A stretch of DNA of 64,000 nucleotides from Bacteroidales bacterium (GCA_016935615.1 JAFGQO010000075.1:1-64000); one strand, 5' to 3'. Positions 8,392 to 17,758 are shown, numbered from the stretch's first letter. The notes: generated by a model from the letters alone, not told the origin. Numbers and translations: made by a program.

Positions 8392-10650
8392 CTAAAAACT
8401 TCCACTTACCTGTAAACTATAGTTCCGCTGCGGTTGAATATCGCCCGGTCTGCCTATATATTCGGTATTGGTGATGTTTTTAATGCCGAATGATAAGGAA
8501 AAATGTTCATTCAAATGAAAGGTCAGAAAACCATCGAGAAGCACGTACCCCTTATTATCTTGCTGCCAGTACTCATAAAATCCGGGAAGCAGGCTCTCGC
8601 GTGTCAACGGATTCAGGAACACATCGTCGATATTCAGGATCTTTGATCGGAAATACATGTTTAGCCCCAGATCAAATTTCCGGTAGCTGGTTGTTGCAGT
8701 AATACTAAGCGAGTGTTTACGCCGGTATTTCAGGAATTCACCCGTGTTCTGATTTGAGTTGATATCGTATTCTGCCGGATAAATATAGGTATATCCTGCA
8801 TGAATGCCGGTATGAAATGCATTGAAGCTCCTGTTCAGCGCGGTTTCAATTTCAAAACCGTATATGCGCGCGTGTTCTGTATTCACAGCCTGGAAACCAT
8901 AGACCCCTTCATGCGTTACTGGATCAGGATAAATTCCAAAGATGTATTCAATCAGCTTGTCACTCCTCGTATAAAACACAGAAAGGTCGAACTGCCCGGT
9001 ACTGTTTTTTGCATAAATACCCTGTTTCACCCCAATTTCTGCACTCCAGCCCGATTCAGGTTCAATTCCCGGATTTGGAAAAATGCGTATTGATCCGATG
9101 GTAGTGGTGGCAAACTTTTCTGCAATGGAGGGATAGCGGTACCCCTGTCCGAACGATGCTCTCAGGAATGTGAATTTACCGGCCTGGTAATTCAGCCCGG
9201 TTCGGAAAATGGGAATGAGTTTATCGCTTACATCATCCAGACGGTTGTGTTCAACACGCAATCCTGCCTGCAGCTTTAGCCGGTTAAACGGCCGGTAATC
9301 GAGTTGTGTATAGCCGGCCAGGTTCAGTCCGTTGTGATTCTCATAGAAAGGTGAAATAATCCGGCTAAACGTGCCTGCTGCTCCTGCAATCAGGTCGAGC
9401 TTCTGCAGGACAGCATACGATAGCTGGTACTCTGTATAGTAGGATGTGGCGTCGCTGTTGTTCTGGCTACTTTCCGGAAGCCGGTTCCGCGTTTTCTGGT
9501 AGCGCATGCTGAGATCGTGTTTAAAACGTCCATTGTTATCGAAACTTACAAAAGGATCTATGGTGAGCATCAGACCATGCAGGGCATTGGCCGTAGCTTC
9601 GTTTTGTCGTAAAGCTCCTGTGTCGGCATCTTCCCAGAGCAAAAAATCGGTCTTCTCCTGATAACCTGCACTCATACGAGCTCCATAAGTCAATCCTTCG
9701 ATTTTAGCAGCATGCCGTTTGATTTTCAGGTTTAGTGAGCCCAGCTTTTCATCGTTCAGCCGCCGGTATCCGTTATCGTACAGCAACTTCCCTCCAATAC
9801 CAATACCTGTATTACCATAACGGCGGGAAAAGGAAAATGAGACATTGTGATACATCCTGGGAGTATCCCACCAAACCCAACTCTTGTTGCGGGCCTTGTC
9901 GTAAATGCCTGATGAAAGTGAAAACTGTACCGAAGGTTCCGGTGTTGCCTCCTGCGTACGAAAATTTATTATGCCATTCAATGCCGAAGAACCGTATAAA
10001 ACCGACGAGGCGCCCTTAATGATCTCGATCTGCGAAAGATTTTCGAGAGGAAGGAACGACCATTTGATATTGCCTGCATCCGCAGCCAGTGCTGGCATAC
10101 CGTCGATCATTACCAGCACCCGGCTACCCACTCCATAGGCATATCCACTGCCTCCCCTGATGGAAGCCTGACTATCCATGACCTCGATACCCGGCGTCTG
10201 GTTGATGATTTCCTCTGCAGTGACAATATGATTTTCAAGCAATCTGGCCGGCCTGATAAGGATGGTAGATACATTGAGCTCCGATATTTTTTGTTCCGAT
10301 TTGGACGGACTCACCACCAACTCATCAATTTCGCTGAATGCGGGTATAAGACCAATGGTAAGTATCACCGTATCCTTCCTGTTGACAATCAGCGATTGTG
10401 AATGGGTTTGATAGCCCAGGTATTTAAAAACCAACGATATGGTTCCGGGAGTAATCTCAAATGAAAACCATCCTTCCGGAGAAGTGATAGTTCCGTGTCC
10501 TTCGCCGTAGATCACATGTACCCCCGAAAGAGGCGAATGGGTGTTAAGATCAAATACTTCGCCCTGTACCACTGCCTGCTGGGCAGATCCATGCAAAAAG
10601 ACACAAATGCTTAAACTGACGACATGCAGGATACGCTTCATGCCATGCAT
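8392..10650 (-). CDS. TonB-dependent outer-membrane receptor
   Basis: The protein has about 752 residues. After a signal peptide come a carboxypeptidase-regulatory-like domain (about 27-110, GEVFDLNTHSPLSGVHV), a plug (about 115-235, with IDGMPALAADAG and IEIIKGASSVLYGSSALNGI), and a barrel with many aromatic girdle strands, ending in SLQVSGSF. The plug resembles CirA/BtuB-type importers, so a siderophore, cobalamin or similar small ligand is likely; it lacks the SusC size and SusD partner of glycan systems. ATG at 10650 overlaps the stop of the upstream lipoprotein gene as TGATG, indicating translational coupling; GTG at 10653 is the alternative. Confidence 0.9.
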   Translation of the reverse strand: MHGMKRILHVVSLSICVFLHGSAQQAVVQGEVFDLNTHSPLSGVHVIYGEGHGTITSPEGWFSFEITPGTISLVFKYLGYQTHSQSLIVNRKDTVILTIGLIPAFSEIDELVVSPSKSEQKISELNVSTILIRPARLLENHIVTAEEIINQTPGIEVMDSQASIRGGSGYAYGVGSRVLVMIDGMPALAADAGNIKWSFLPLENLSQIEIIKGASSVLYGSSALNGIINFRTQEATPEPSVQFSLSSGIYDKARNKSWVWWDTPRMYHNVSFSFSRRYGNTGIGIGGKLLYDNGYRRLNDEKLGSLNLKIKRHAAKIEGLTYGARMSAGYQEKTDFLLWEDADTGALRQNEATANALHGLMLTIDPFVSFDNNGRFKHDLSMRYQKTRNRLPESSQNNSDATSYYTEYQLSYAVLQKLDLIAGAAGTFSRIISPFYENHNGLNLAGYTQLDYRPFNRLKLQAGLRVEHNRLDDVSDKLIPIFRTGLNYQAGKFTFLRASFGQGYRYPSIAEKFATTTIGSIRIFPNPGIEPESGWSAEIGVKQGIYAKNSTGQFDLSVFYTRSDKLIEYIFGIYPDPVTHEGVYGFQAVNTEHARIYGFEIETALNRSFNAFHTGIHAGYTYIYPAEYDINSNQNTGEFLKYRRKHSLSITATTSYRKFDLGLNMYFRSKILNIDDVFLNPLTRESLLPGFYEYWQQDNKGYVLLDGFLTFHLNEHFSLSFGIKNITNTEYIGRPGDIQPQRNYSLQVSGSF

Positions 10651-11066
10651 CACTTGGGTTTAAAGGTGATCCTGATATCGACAGGAAGCGGCTCTTCCTG
10701 TACCGGGAAGCTGGTGACAATTTTAAAATCGGACTCCGTCAACTCCTCTATATAACAGGTGACCGGAATAGTCAACGAATCGGAAGCGATTGTAATATAT
10801 TCGTCGTTGTTGGTCAATGTCCAGTTGCCGGTATACTGGCCAAAGTAACCGGTTCCATCCTCATTGAATTTCGCGTCTCCGGTAAATTTCTCGAGTAATT
10901 CACCCGGGCCGCTGGCATCCTCACCGTTGGCCAGCAGGCTGTCCGATGTCCATAAAGGTGCTGTCAACAGGTTGAAACGCTCTGAAGAAGTAGTGTCTTC
11001 TTTTTTACAGGCAATAAGAAAACAGATACCGGTAATGAGCAGCAGGGAAAAGGTATATTTTTTCAT
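10650..11066 (-). CDS. Small lipoprotein coupled to TonB receptor
   Basis: The protein has 138 residues from ATG at 11066, which gives a compact lipoprotein signal (MKKYTFSLLLITGICFLIAC, then KKED). The frame is open further upstream, but an earlier start would place 35 polar residues before the signal. The mature domain reads like a small lipocalin-type beta sandwich: LWTSDSLLANGED, GYFGQYTGNWTLTNNDEYITI, then FPVQEEPLPVDIRITFKP. It precedes and overlaps the TonB receptor gene (TGATG), so it is probably a surface or periplasmic accessory for the same ligand. The exact role is inferred only from this coupling. Confidence 0.72.
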   Translation of the reverse strand: MKKYTFSLLLITGICFLIACKKEDTTSSERFNLLTAPLWTSDSLLANGEDASGPGELLEKFTGDAKFNEDGTGYFGQYTGNWTLTNNDEYITIASDSLTIPVTCYIEELTESDFKIVTSFPVQEEPLPVDIRITFKPK

Positions 11067-11437
11067 GACTTCGGGTTTTTTTGTGGCATATACAGTGTAC
11101 AAATCAACTGTCAAAAGGTACGAATTTTTCACTAATTGCCGGATATGCATTCCTGTATCCCTTTTTAACAAAGCCGGAAGTATGTTTTTTTAAGACAGAG
11201 TTCTTCATTTATTTTTGTTTCAGCGGCGACATCTCCTTTGTTCAGCGTAAACTTTTTCTATATAACTGATAAAAGTTAGCCCCTGCTTTCGGCAGACAAG
11301 TTCAACGAATATGCATCGGATTATAGATTTTTTATAACTTGCGTATTGAAATCCGGGCGATACAATAACAACAGTTTCATATATTAGTATTTTTATCCAC
11401 CCGATCATACTATTGAAATTTTTTAAAGCCTGATCCT
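11067..11437. other. Divergent intergenic region
   Basis: This 371-bp gap separates the minus-strand lipoprotein/TonB-receptor unit from the plus-strand metalloprotease gene and must hold both promoters. I see no exact TAnnTTTG box; near-matches (for example TACCTTTT read on the minus strand around 11118-11125) are weak. No palindrome stands out. Confidence 0.35.
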
Positions 11438-12367
11438 ATGAAAAACAAATTGATCATTTTATTCTGGACTCTCGTATTGCTTTTTCCATTAGGGTGTAAT
11501 AAGCCAAATACCGATCCATACAGTATTCAAAAAGAGAACGGTAAAATCATCCTGGCATACAAAGCCTTCGGAGATTTCCTGAATTCCGATAAAAGCTGGG
11601 AAAGTTATAAAGCCCTGTTACTGGATGCCTACCCTGAAGTACAGGAAGTGCATAAACGGCAACTCGAATGGGGAGTGATCGATTCGGTAAAATTCCCAAA
11701 TGAAGTCAGCAAATACAAACCCGAAGATTTTGAATCGTATTTCTCTCAGTACGACAACAAGACTTTAAATTACCTCTACGACTCGATCATACAAAAATCA
11801 CATACCATTCTGGCACCGGTTACTGACAAACAGGTTGATTTGTGTTTTTTTCTGCCTTACGGGAGTTGCTTCGTGGTTCCTGAAACGGATAAAAATACAA
11901 TTTATATTTCCATGCTCATCAATCCTGCCGAGGTAGAAAAGATCATGGCACATGAATACGGTCATGTGCTGCATTTTGAAAGAAGACCTGAGGAACCATT
12001 AACACTAAAGAGGGAAATAGTTGCCGAAGGCATGGCTGTATACCTGACAAATCAAATCATTAAGAATATTAAAGTTTCAAATTCAATACCTTTTATGTCT
12101 GAAAACTCATTTGACTGGTGTATGGAAAACGAGCAGACGATAAAAGATTCAATACAACCTGAGTTAAACGATACTACAATGCAATTATTTATACGATATA
12201 TATCGGATGGCAGCTTTGCAAAACCTCCTGAAGGGTTTGTGCAAAAAACCGGCTACTTTACCGGGTACAGGATCATCGAGGCCTGTGTAAACCAGGGAAT
12301 GTTGCTCGAAGAAATCTGCTCGCTCGATGCAGAAACAGTTATCAGCAAAAGCAACTACTTTCATTAG
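11438..12367 (+). CDS. Zinc metalloprotease lipoprotein (DUF2268-like)
   Basis: The protein has 309 residues. A lipoprotein signal ends at Cys20 (FPLGC). The zinc-binding motif HEYGH (residues 172-176) is followed 21 residues later by Glu197 in the EIVAEGMAVYL helix, the classic gluzincin arrangement HExxH...E. This pattern matches DUF2268-type predicted Zn-dependent proteases. The N-terminal 150 residues form a helical prodomain-like region. It would act tethered in the periplasm or at the cell surface. A DNA-glycosylase-like gene begins 15 bp downstream, so the two are probably cotranscribed although no functional link is evident. Confidence 0.8.
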   Translation: MKNKLIILFWTLVLLFPLGCNKPNTDPYSIQKENGKIILAYKAFGDFLNSDKSWESYKALLLDAYPEVQEVHKRQLEWGVIDSVKFPNEVSKYKPEDFESYFSQYDNKTLNYLYDSIIQKSHTILAPVTDKQVDLCFFLPYGSCFVVPETDKNTIYISMLINPAEVEKIMAHEYGHVLHFERRPEEPLTLKREIVAEGMAVYLTNQIIKNIKVSNSIPFMSENSFDWCMENEQTIKDSIQPELNDTTMQLFIRYISDGSFAKPPEGFVQKTGYFTGYRIIEACVNQGMLLEEICSLDAETVISKSNYFH

Positions 12368-12382
12368 AAAATACACACAACT

Positions 12383-13207
12383 ATGTTAGAAATCCCTGAA
12401 TCAAAAACAGTCAGCCGGCAGGTAACCGACACCTTAGCCGGTAAGCAAATAGCAGAGATCTTTTCTGCCACCAGTCCGCATAAGTTTATGTTTCATTGCG
12501 GTGATCCTGCGGCCTACACTGCCCTGCTCAAAGGCAGACAAATTCTATCAGCCAAAGGGCACGGAATGTTTGTTGATATATTCTGTGATAAGGATACCTG
12601 CATTACCATCAGCGATGGTACGAACATCAGGTATCATAAGCCCTATGAACAGCGTCCTGAAAAATACCAGCTGCTGATCATTTTGGATGACGGCAGTTTT
12701 GTTCCATTCACTATTGCCATGTATGGCGGATTATGGATATATAGGGGTACACTCGATAACTCTTACCACCAGGGTAGCCTGAACAGCATATCCCCACTCG
12801 ATGATGCTTTTGATATATCGCTTTTCGTTAAAATTCTTAACAGGATCACAAAGGACATTTCTGTTAAAGCCATGCTGGCCACCGAACAACGTATTCCGGG
12901 AATCGGTAACGGTGTGCTGCAGGATATTCTGTTCAATGCCGGCATACACCCCAAACAGAAAAAATCCACCCTGACCGATTTCCAGCAGGGAGAATTATTC
13001 CACAGTCTGAAAACCACCTTAACAAAAATGACGGATAAGGGAGGCCGGGATACGGAAAAAGATCTGTTTGGAAATTTCGGGGGATATCATACTATCCTTT
13101 CAAAAAACACATTGAAAAATCCTTGCCCTAACTGCGGTAATGCCATCGTAAAAGAGCAATACATGGGTGGTGCCATTTACTTTTGCCCGGTCTGCCAGAA
13201 GATTTAA
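12383..13207 (+). CDS. Fpg/Nei-family DNA glycosylase-like protein, atypical N-terminus
   Basis: The protein has 274 residues, the family's normal size. The helix-two-turn-helix domain is clear (IPGIGNGVLQDILFNAGIHP, residues 171-190), as is the C-terminal zinc finger C248-x2-C251-x16-C268-x2-C271. The N-terminus reads MLEIPES: canonical Fpg/Nei start with MPE(L/G)PE, where Pro directly after Met is the catalytic nucleophile. Here that Pro is Leu, while Glu3 is kept. A base-excision role is therefore uncertain; a DNA-binding or altered-chemistry enzyme is possible. ATG at 12383 is the only sensible start. It follows the metalloprotease gene by 15 bp. Confidence 0.82.
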   Translation: MLEIPESKTVSRQVTDTLAGKQIAEIFSATSPHKFMFHCGDPAAYTALLKGRQILSAKGHGMFVDIFCDKDTCITISDGTNIRYHKPYEQRPEKYQLLIILDDGSFVPFTIAMYGGLWIYRGTLDNSYHQGSLNSISPLDDAFDISLFVKILNRITKDISVKAMLATEQRIPGIGNGVLQDILFNAGIHPKQKKSTLTDFQQGELFHSLKTTLTKMTDKGGRDTEKDLFGNFGGYHTILSKNTLKNPCPNCGNAIVKEQYMGGAIYFCPVCQKI

Positions 13208-13685
13208 AATAAGGCTACACGCCCGAAGTCTAAAACTTCGTCATATTACTTTATTGTATGCACGGCATTATGCTGAAACCAGAAGAAAACCTGACTCTGA
13301 AATGACAGTAAAATTTTTTGACTGCTGCGAAGAAAAGACAGCAGAGTACCTGTTTGTGTTTATGCGAACAACATACTGCGGTAATATACCCGGAAATAGA
13401 TGGTATGCCGTATTAAGCAGATTCAAAAGAAATCCGGCTGAAAATAGCAGTTGTATAGTTGAACTGCTTTTCTTTTTACTGACTTTTTGGTTCATCGGGC
13501 CGGCAATATTACAAGTGAAAGACGTAAAAAATTAATCATTTTTGCAATTGACCCGAATAATTCATTCTATTTTTGAATTATTATAACAACAAAGTAAGAC
13601 TAAGGGTTTCTGTTAAACTGCAACCCGGATTTTTCTAAGTCGGGATTGATCGGCTACAAAATTCAGTTCGCGCAATTTCTGAAAT
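13208..13685. other. Intergenic stretch with small hairpin
   Basis: A short hairpin (cgaagt 13224-13229 / acttcg 13235-13240, 5-nt loop) sits 17 bp after the glycosylase stop but has no T-run, so it is at best a weak terminator. A 77-codon frame from an ATG at 13302 to 13535 (ending FIGPAILQVKDVKN) has one hydrophobic stretch, but no good ribosome-binding site or recognisable family, and I do not call it. Confidence 0.35.
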
Positions 13686-13715
13686 TTGAGTCTCACAAAT
13701 AAAATAGTATCTTTA
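13686..13715 (+). promoter_or_regulatory. Bacteroidota-type promoter of ferritin-like gene
   Basis: TTG (13686-13688), a 19-bp spacer and TATCTTTA (13708-13715) match the Bacteroidota sigma consensus TTG-N19-TAnnTTTG except for the final base. It lies 20 bp before the ATG at 13735, leaving a short leader. Confidence 0.65.
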
Positions 13716-13734
13716 ATTAATAAAAATAAACAAC

Positions 13735-14247
13735 ATGGGAAAACAAGGTATTAAGATCTCATCTGTTGATGTGGACAAACTTTTAAAAATGTTAAATGCA
13801 GCTCTTTCAGAAGAATGGCTGGCATATTACCAATACTGGATTGGTGCGAGACTAATGGAAGGCCCTATGAGAAGCGAGGTAGAACCTGAACTTTTATTAC
13901 ATGCCGACCAGGAATTAGGTCATGCCGTATTAGTGGTTAACAGGATCATTCAATTGGGAGGAACACCTGTAATAAATCCTGCAGAATGGACTAAGTTGGC
14001 ACATTGTTCATATGACGAACCATCGGACCCTTATATTGAGGTAATTCTGGAACAAAACCTGAAAGGTGAAAGATGTGCAATTCAGCGTTATCAGGAAATT
14101 GCCGATTTTACAAACGGGAAAGACCATTCAACACATCAAATGGCTGTTCAGATTCTTAATGAAGAACTGGAACATGAAAACGATATTGAGGACTGGATTA
14201 CTGATATTGTAAGAATGAAAGAAGAGTGGAAAAAAATCAGGATGTAA
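13735..14247 (+). CDS. Ferritin-like (Dps-like) iron protein
   Basis: The protein has 170 residues, predicted as a four-helix bundle. The two-iron centre of the ferritin superfamily can be read in full: Glu27, Glu60 with His63 (ADQELGH), Glu112, and Glu144 with His147 (EELEH). This arrangement is that of bacterioferritin and the DpsL group, rather than canonical Dps, whose site lies at the dimer interface. The enzyme would oxidise Fe(II) with peroxide or oxygen and store iron, protecting DNA. It is preceded by a well-placed promoter and stands alone, consistent with stress-controlled single-gene expression. Confidence 0.85.
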   Translation: MGKQGIKISSVDVDKLLKMLNAALSEEWLAYYQYWIGARLMEGPMRSEVEPELLLHADQELGHAVLVVNRIIQLGGTPVINPAEWTKLAHCSYDEPSDPYIEVILEQNLKGERCAIQRYQEIADFTNGKDHSTHQMAVQILNEELEHENDIEDWITDIVRMKEEWKKIRM

Positions 14248-14277
14248 AACGAACTCGCTGAATATACTGCTCACACC

Positions 14278-14385
14278 GATCGCCATTCTTTGCTGATAAG
14301 TTCGATTAGGATTCGTAAGGATTCCCGGTCAGCTTTTTTTTGTTTTGCTGATTGAAAACCATGTGATGCAATGTTTACAACACAT
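14278..14385. repeat. Dispersed repeat R, copy 1
   Basis: This stretch begins 31 bp after the ferritin-like stop. It shares gatcgccattctttgc, ttcgat-a-gattcg, a T-run, ttgctgattgaa and gatgcaatg in the same order with copy 2 at 16400-16516; an 8-bp indel separates the second block. Both copies lie about 30 bp downstream of a stop codon. Confidence 0.65.
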
Positions 14386-14802
14386 GGTATGAGGCTTTGC
14401 GGAACCAGCAATTATTTATTTACCTATGGCAAATAAAAAATGATACCGGAATTTTTTCAGAAATTCTAATCATTGAATGATCAACAATAACAACTGACTT
14501 TCACTACCCTGATGCAACAAATCAATATTTTCAGATCTGTTGTATGAAAAAACCTGCTTACAGATAACTGATCAGCGAAGCAAGAATTAAAACTAAAGCT
14601 TGCCTGCTTTAAGAAAAAGCAAATCAGCTATGCCTTTCCTTCGGTTGCATATGATTGAGTTTTATTCTAATTCATTCCGGACATTTTTTTACAATTAATT
14701 ACAATTCCATGACATATCCGTGGATATGATCCGGTATATTTATGGCTTATAACAGAACCTTCAGAGGCAAATGCATATATCCTGTAAATTTTGCACAATA
14801 CA
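14386..14802. other. Intergenic region before GT39 gene
   Basis: Together with repeat R this forms a 555-bp gap. No gene is supported. Apart from the palindrome at 14713-14728, nothing stands out. The stretch is AT-rich. Confidence 0.35.
14713..14728. promoter_or_regulatory. Candidate operator palindrome
   Basis: CATATCC-GT-GGATATG is a perfect 7-bp inverted repeat around a 2-bp centre, 74 bp before the start of the membrane glycosyltransferase gene. A TATATTTA sequence follows shortly after. Its compact symmetry is that of a dimeric repressor site; no regulator gene is adjacent. Confidence 0.4.
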
Positions 14803-16371
14803 ATGAAAAGTATCAGCTATAAATTCAAAAGTTTAAACGTTAAGCTTTCTTCTTTCTGGTTAATAACCTTCGGATTGGTCATTGCCAAACTTACCATTCA
14901 TTTTCTTACCAGCACGACCTACGAATTACACAGGGACGAAATGTTATATTTCGCAATGGGAAATCATTTGCATTTCGGATACGCTTCCACACCGCCTTTG
15001 ATAGCATTTCTTGCATTTGTCAGCAGAATGTTATTCGGTTATTCCGAATTTGGTATAAAACTTTTCCCTGCACTGATCGGAGCCGCTTCAATTGTAATAA
15101 TCGCCCTGATAATAAAAGAGTTTGGAGGAGGAAAACTGGCAGTTCTGATAGCAGGCATCGGATTTCTTGTACCGGGGGCCTTCCTTAGAAGCAACAGCCT
15201 TTTTCAACCTGTATCATTCGACCAGTTTTTCTGGCTGCTTTCTGCTTACCTGGTTATAAGAATGATCAACACGAACAATGTAAAATTTTGGTTATGGATT
15301 GGACTTATTTTCGGATTGGCTTTCTTAAACAAATACGCAATTCTGTTTTTTGCATTTGCTATTCTTGTGGCGCTTCTGATAAGTCCTCATCGAAAACTCC
15401 TGTCTTCAAGATATTTTTTATTTGGAATGCTGATTGCATGTTTAACCGCTTTGCCCAATCTGCTTTGGCAGTATCAACATAACTGGCCTGTGGTGCATCA
15501 CATGCTGGAACTGCAGCGATATCAACTGGTAAACAATACGGTATATAATTTTTTTCTTGATCAATTGCTCAATTGTGCTGCATCAGCTTTCATTTGGTTA
15601 GCGGGTTTGCTCATGATCCTTTTTATTCCGGCAGAAAAAAAATTCAGGTTCATTGCTTACACCTTTCTGTTGGTTTTACTAATAATAGTACTTGGAAGAG
15701 GTAAGTCTTACTACACCCTGGGAGCTTATTCAATGCTGTATGCGGCAGGAGGTTATACAATGGAAAAATACTTTGCCGGAAAATGGGTATATATAAATTA
15801 TATCGTTATTGTTCTTTCTATCATAAGTTCACTGATCTTTTTGCCCTTAGAATTGCATGTAGCATCTTTCAAAACAGTTGAGAAGTATTGCGATCCTGAA
15901 ACCGGCATTCTCCCGCAGCGCTGGGAAGACGGGGAAATACATTCAATACCTCAGGATTATGCAGATATGACAGGCTGGAAAGATTTGGCCGGAATTGTAA
16001 ATCAGGCATACAACAGTCTGGATAGTATCGAACAAAAAAAGTGTTCGATCTATGCTGGAAATTACGGACAGGCCGGTGCTGTTGAATTTTACGGTCATAA
16101 ATATGGATTGCCCAAACCGATCAGTTTTCATGATAGCTATCTTCTGTGGGCACCTGATACTATCACAAACGGACCGCTGATTTATATAAATGATGAAGTT
16201 GGTGATATTGATGAACTGTTTGATAACTATCCTGAAGCGGGCAGGGTCCATAATGAATATTTCAGAGAAAACGGACTCATGGTACTTTTATGTACCAGCC
16301 CCGGAAAACAATGGAAAGAGTTTTATTCAAAAAAAGTGCAAAAACTTAAGGATATTTATCGTAGACCCTGA
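14803..16371 (+). CDS. GT39/ArnT-type membrane glycosyltransferase
   Basis: The protein has about 522 residues from ATG at 14803; a TTG at 14791 in frame is less likely. It has roughly ten membrane spans in the first 360 residues and a soluble C-terminal domain of about 150. The first periplasmic loop carries the acidic motif LHRDE (near residue 43), the catalytic Asp/Glu region of the PMT_2/ArnT family, which transfers sugars from polyprenyl-phosphate donors to lipids or proteins outside the membrane. A later loop has NLLWQYQHNWPVVHHM. The acceptor is unknown. It is flanked by copies of repeat R and stands as a single gene. Confidence 0.82.
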   Translation: MKSISYKFKSLNVKLSSFWLITFGLVIAKLTIHFLTSTTYELHRDEMLYFAMGNHLHFGYASTPPLIAFLAFVSRMLFGYSEFGIKLFPALIGAASIVIIALIIKEFGGGKLAVLIAGIGFLVPGAFLRSNSLFQPVSFDQFFWLLSAYLVIRMINTNNVKFWLWIGLIFGLAFLNKYAILFFAFAILVALLISPHRKLLSSRYFLFGMLIACLTALPNLLWQYQHNWPVVHHMLELQRYQLVNNTVYNFFLDQLLNCAASAFIWLAGLLMILFIPAEKKFRFIAYTFLLVLLIIVLGRGKSYYTLGAYSMLYAAGGYTMEKYFAGKWVYINYIVIVLSIISSLIFLPLELHVASFKTVEKYCDPETGILPQRWEDGEIHSIPQDYADMTGWKDLAGIVNQAYNSLDSIEQKKCSIYAGNYGQAGAVEFYGHKYGLPKPISFHDSYLLWAPDTITNGPLIYINDEVGDIDELFDNYPEAGRVHNEYFRENGLMVLLCTSPGKQWKEFYSKKVQKLKDIYRRP

Positions 16372-16399
16372 ATATAAAACTGAAGATTCTTTTCATACT

Positions 16400-16516
16400 G
16401 ATCGCCATTCTTTGCCTATAAGCCCGGCAAGTTCGATAAGAATTCGAATGCTTTCCTGATTATCTGTTTTTTTGTATATTGCTGATTGAACACTATGCGA
16501 TGCAATGCTTGCGACA
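16400..16516. repeat. Dispersed repeat R, copy 2
   Basis: This copy begins 29 bp after the glycosyltransferase stop and matches copy 1 (14278-14385) in order and spacing, with an extra 8 bp (agcccggca region). See copy 1. The remainder of the 405-bp gap up to 16776 contains a 36-codon frame from an ATG at 16645 that is not supported. Confidence 0.65.
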
Positions 16517-16776
16517 TTATACAACAGGTGCGCTGTGCGTCATGCAGAAAAAGTCCCCGAACGATAGAAAAGGCAATAAATGAAAACACCTATAATTTTT
16601 TTACGGATTGTAACCAGTGTAAATACATATATCAAACATTGACAATGAATACAAATAGTATAAAACAGTTCATCCGGAAGAAACCTGGCCAGAGCCCAAA
16701 ATATCCTGTATATATAGAAGGATTAAGAACTTTTAAAATTGCAGTTGCAAAATAAATCCGGTTAAAATCAAACAAG

Positions 16777-17628
16777 ATGAGCAATTCAAAAACAAAACGT
16801 AACCTGTTTCTATTTATTATAATCGTAATAGTCTCCGGATGGTTAGGAGTTATCATTGACAAATACCTTCCTCAGCAGGAGAGTGAAAATACATTGGGCA
16901 TGGGTCTTTGGCTGATAAGTCCCCTGATAATCGTTATCATTCTCAGAACATTCCTGGGAGACGGATGGAAAGATGCCGGATTGAAGCTGATTCTTAAAAA
17001 CAATGCCGTCTGGTACTTAGCTTCCTTAATTATCTTCCCGCTGGTAACAGGAATTGTTTTGATCATTGGCAAATGCCTGAATTGGATTGATCTTTCCGGC
17101 TTCAACACATATGCTTTCGCAAATGCATTTGTCGGTTTGCTTGTTATTGCCATTGTTAAAAATATATTTGAGGAATTTGTCTGGAGAGGATATTTAACTT
17201 CAAAACTCATAAAACTGAATACAAATGATATTGCAGTTTATCTGATTGTTGGTCTGGTCTGGTCAATATGGCATCTTCCTTATTACCTCGTATTCTTATC
17301 CGATTCTTCAATGGTTGCCGTTTTGCCTGTCAGCAGGATATTGTTCTTTATTGTTGCTTCGCTGAACATGATGATCTGGACAATTATGTTTGTAGAAATA
17401 TACCGTTTAACAAACTCTGTCTGGCCTGCGGTTTTAATGCATTCTGTAGAAGACTCTTTTATTAATCCGTTGGTCATTGATGGCTATATCAGGATAGCAG
17501 GTAATAAAGAGATATTTATTTCTCCGATTTGTGGAATAATTACAGCCGCACTTTATCTTGCTATCGGATTATGGTTGAGGAAAAGAAGAAAATCAGCATT
17601 CATTCAAAGGAATAGAATTCCTGAATAA
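16777..17628 (+). CDS. CPBP-family intramembrane metalloprotease
   Basis: The protein has 283 residues and about eight hydrophobic spans. The CPBP (CAAX protease and bacteriocin-processing) signature is complete: EEFVWRG (Glu132, Glu133, Arg137), a conserved His in WSIWHLPYY (His166), and MHSVEDSF (His222) in the last motif. Members cleave within the membrane and in bacteria often give immunity to self-made peptides or process prenylated substrates. No bacteriocin gene is nearby, so the substrate is unknown. It is transcribed alone. Confidence 0.85.
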   Translation: MSNSKTKRNLFLFIIIVIVSGWLGVIIDKYLPQQESENTLGMGLWLISPLIIVIILRTFLGDGWKDAGLKLILKNNAVWYLASLIIFPLVTGIVLIIGKCLNWIDLSGFNTYAFANAFVGLLVIAIVKNIFEEFVWRGYLTSKLIKLNTNDIAVYLIVGLVWSIWHLPYYLVFLSDSSMVAVLPVSRILFFIVASLNMMIWTIMFVEIYRLTNSVWPAVLMHSVEDSFINPLVIDGYIRIAGNKEIFISPICGIITAALYLAIGLWLRKRRKSAFIQRNRIPE

Positions 17629-17758
17629 TATGAATCAATGAACCTGCTATAACACATGCAACTGTTATACAATCTCTTCCTTTCACGAATGATTCATCGG
17701 GAAATTGACTTCGTCGAGCTCTCCCGATTTTCATCAGGATCGGTTGACTTCCCTGCCA

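Noticed and set aside
13302-13535. 77-codon frame with a hydrophobic segment
   Set aside because: No ribosome-binding site or family; composition does not stand out from flanking noncoding DNA.
16486-16755. 89-codon frame rich in Cys
   Set aside because: Lies largely in dispersed repeat R and its flank and has no recognisable domain.
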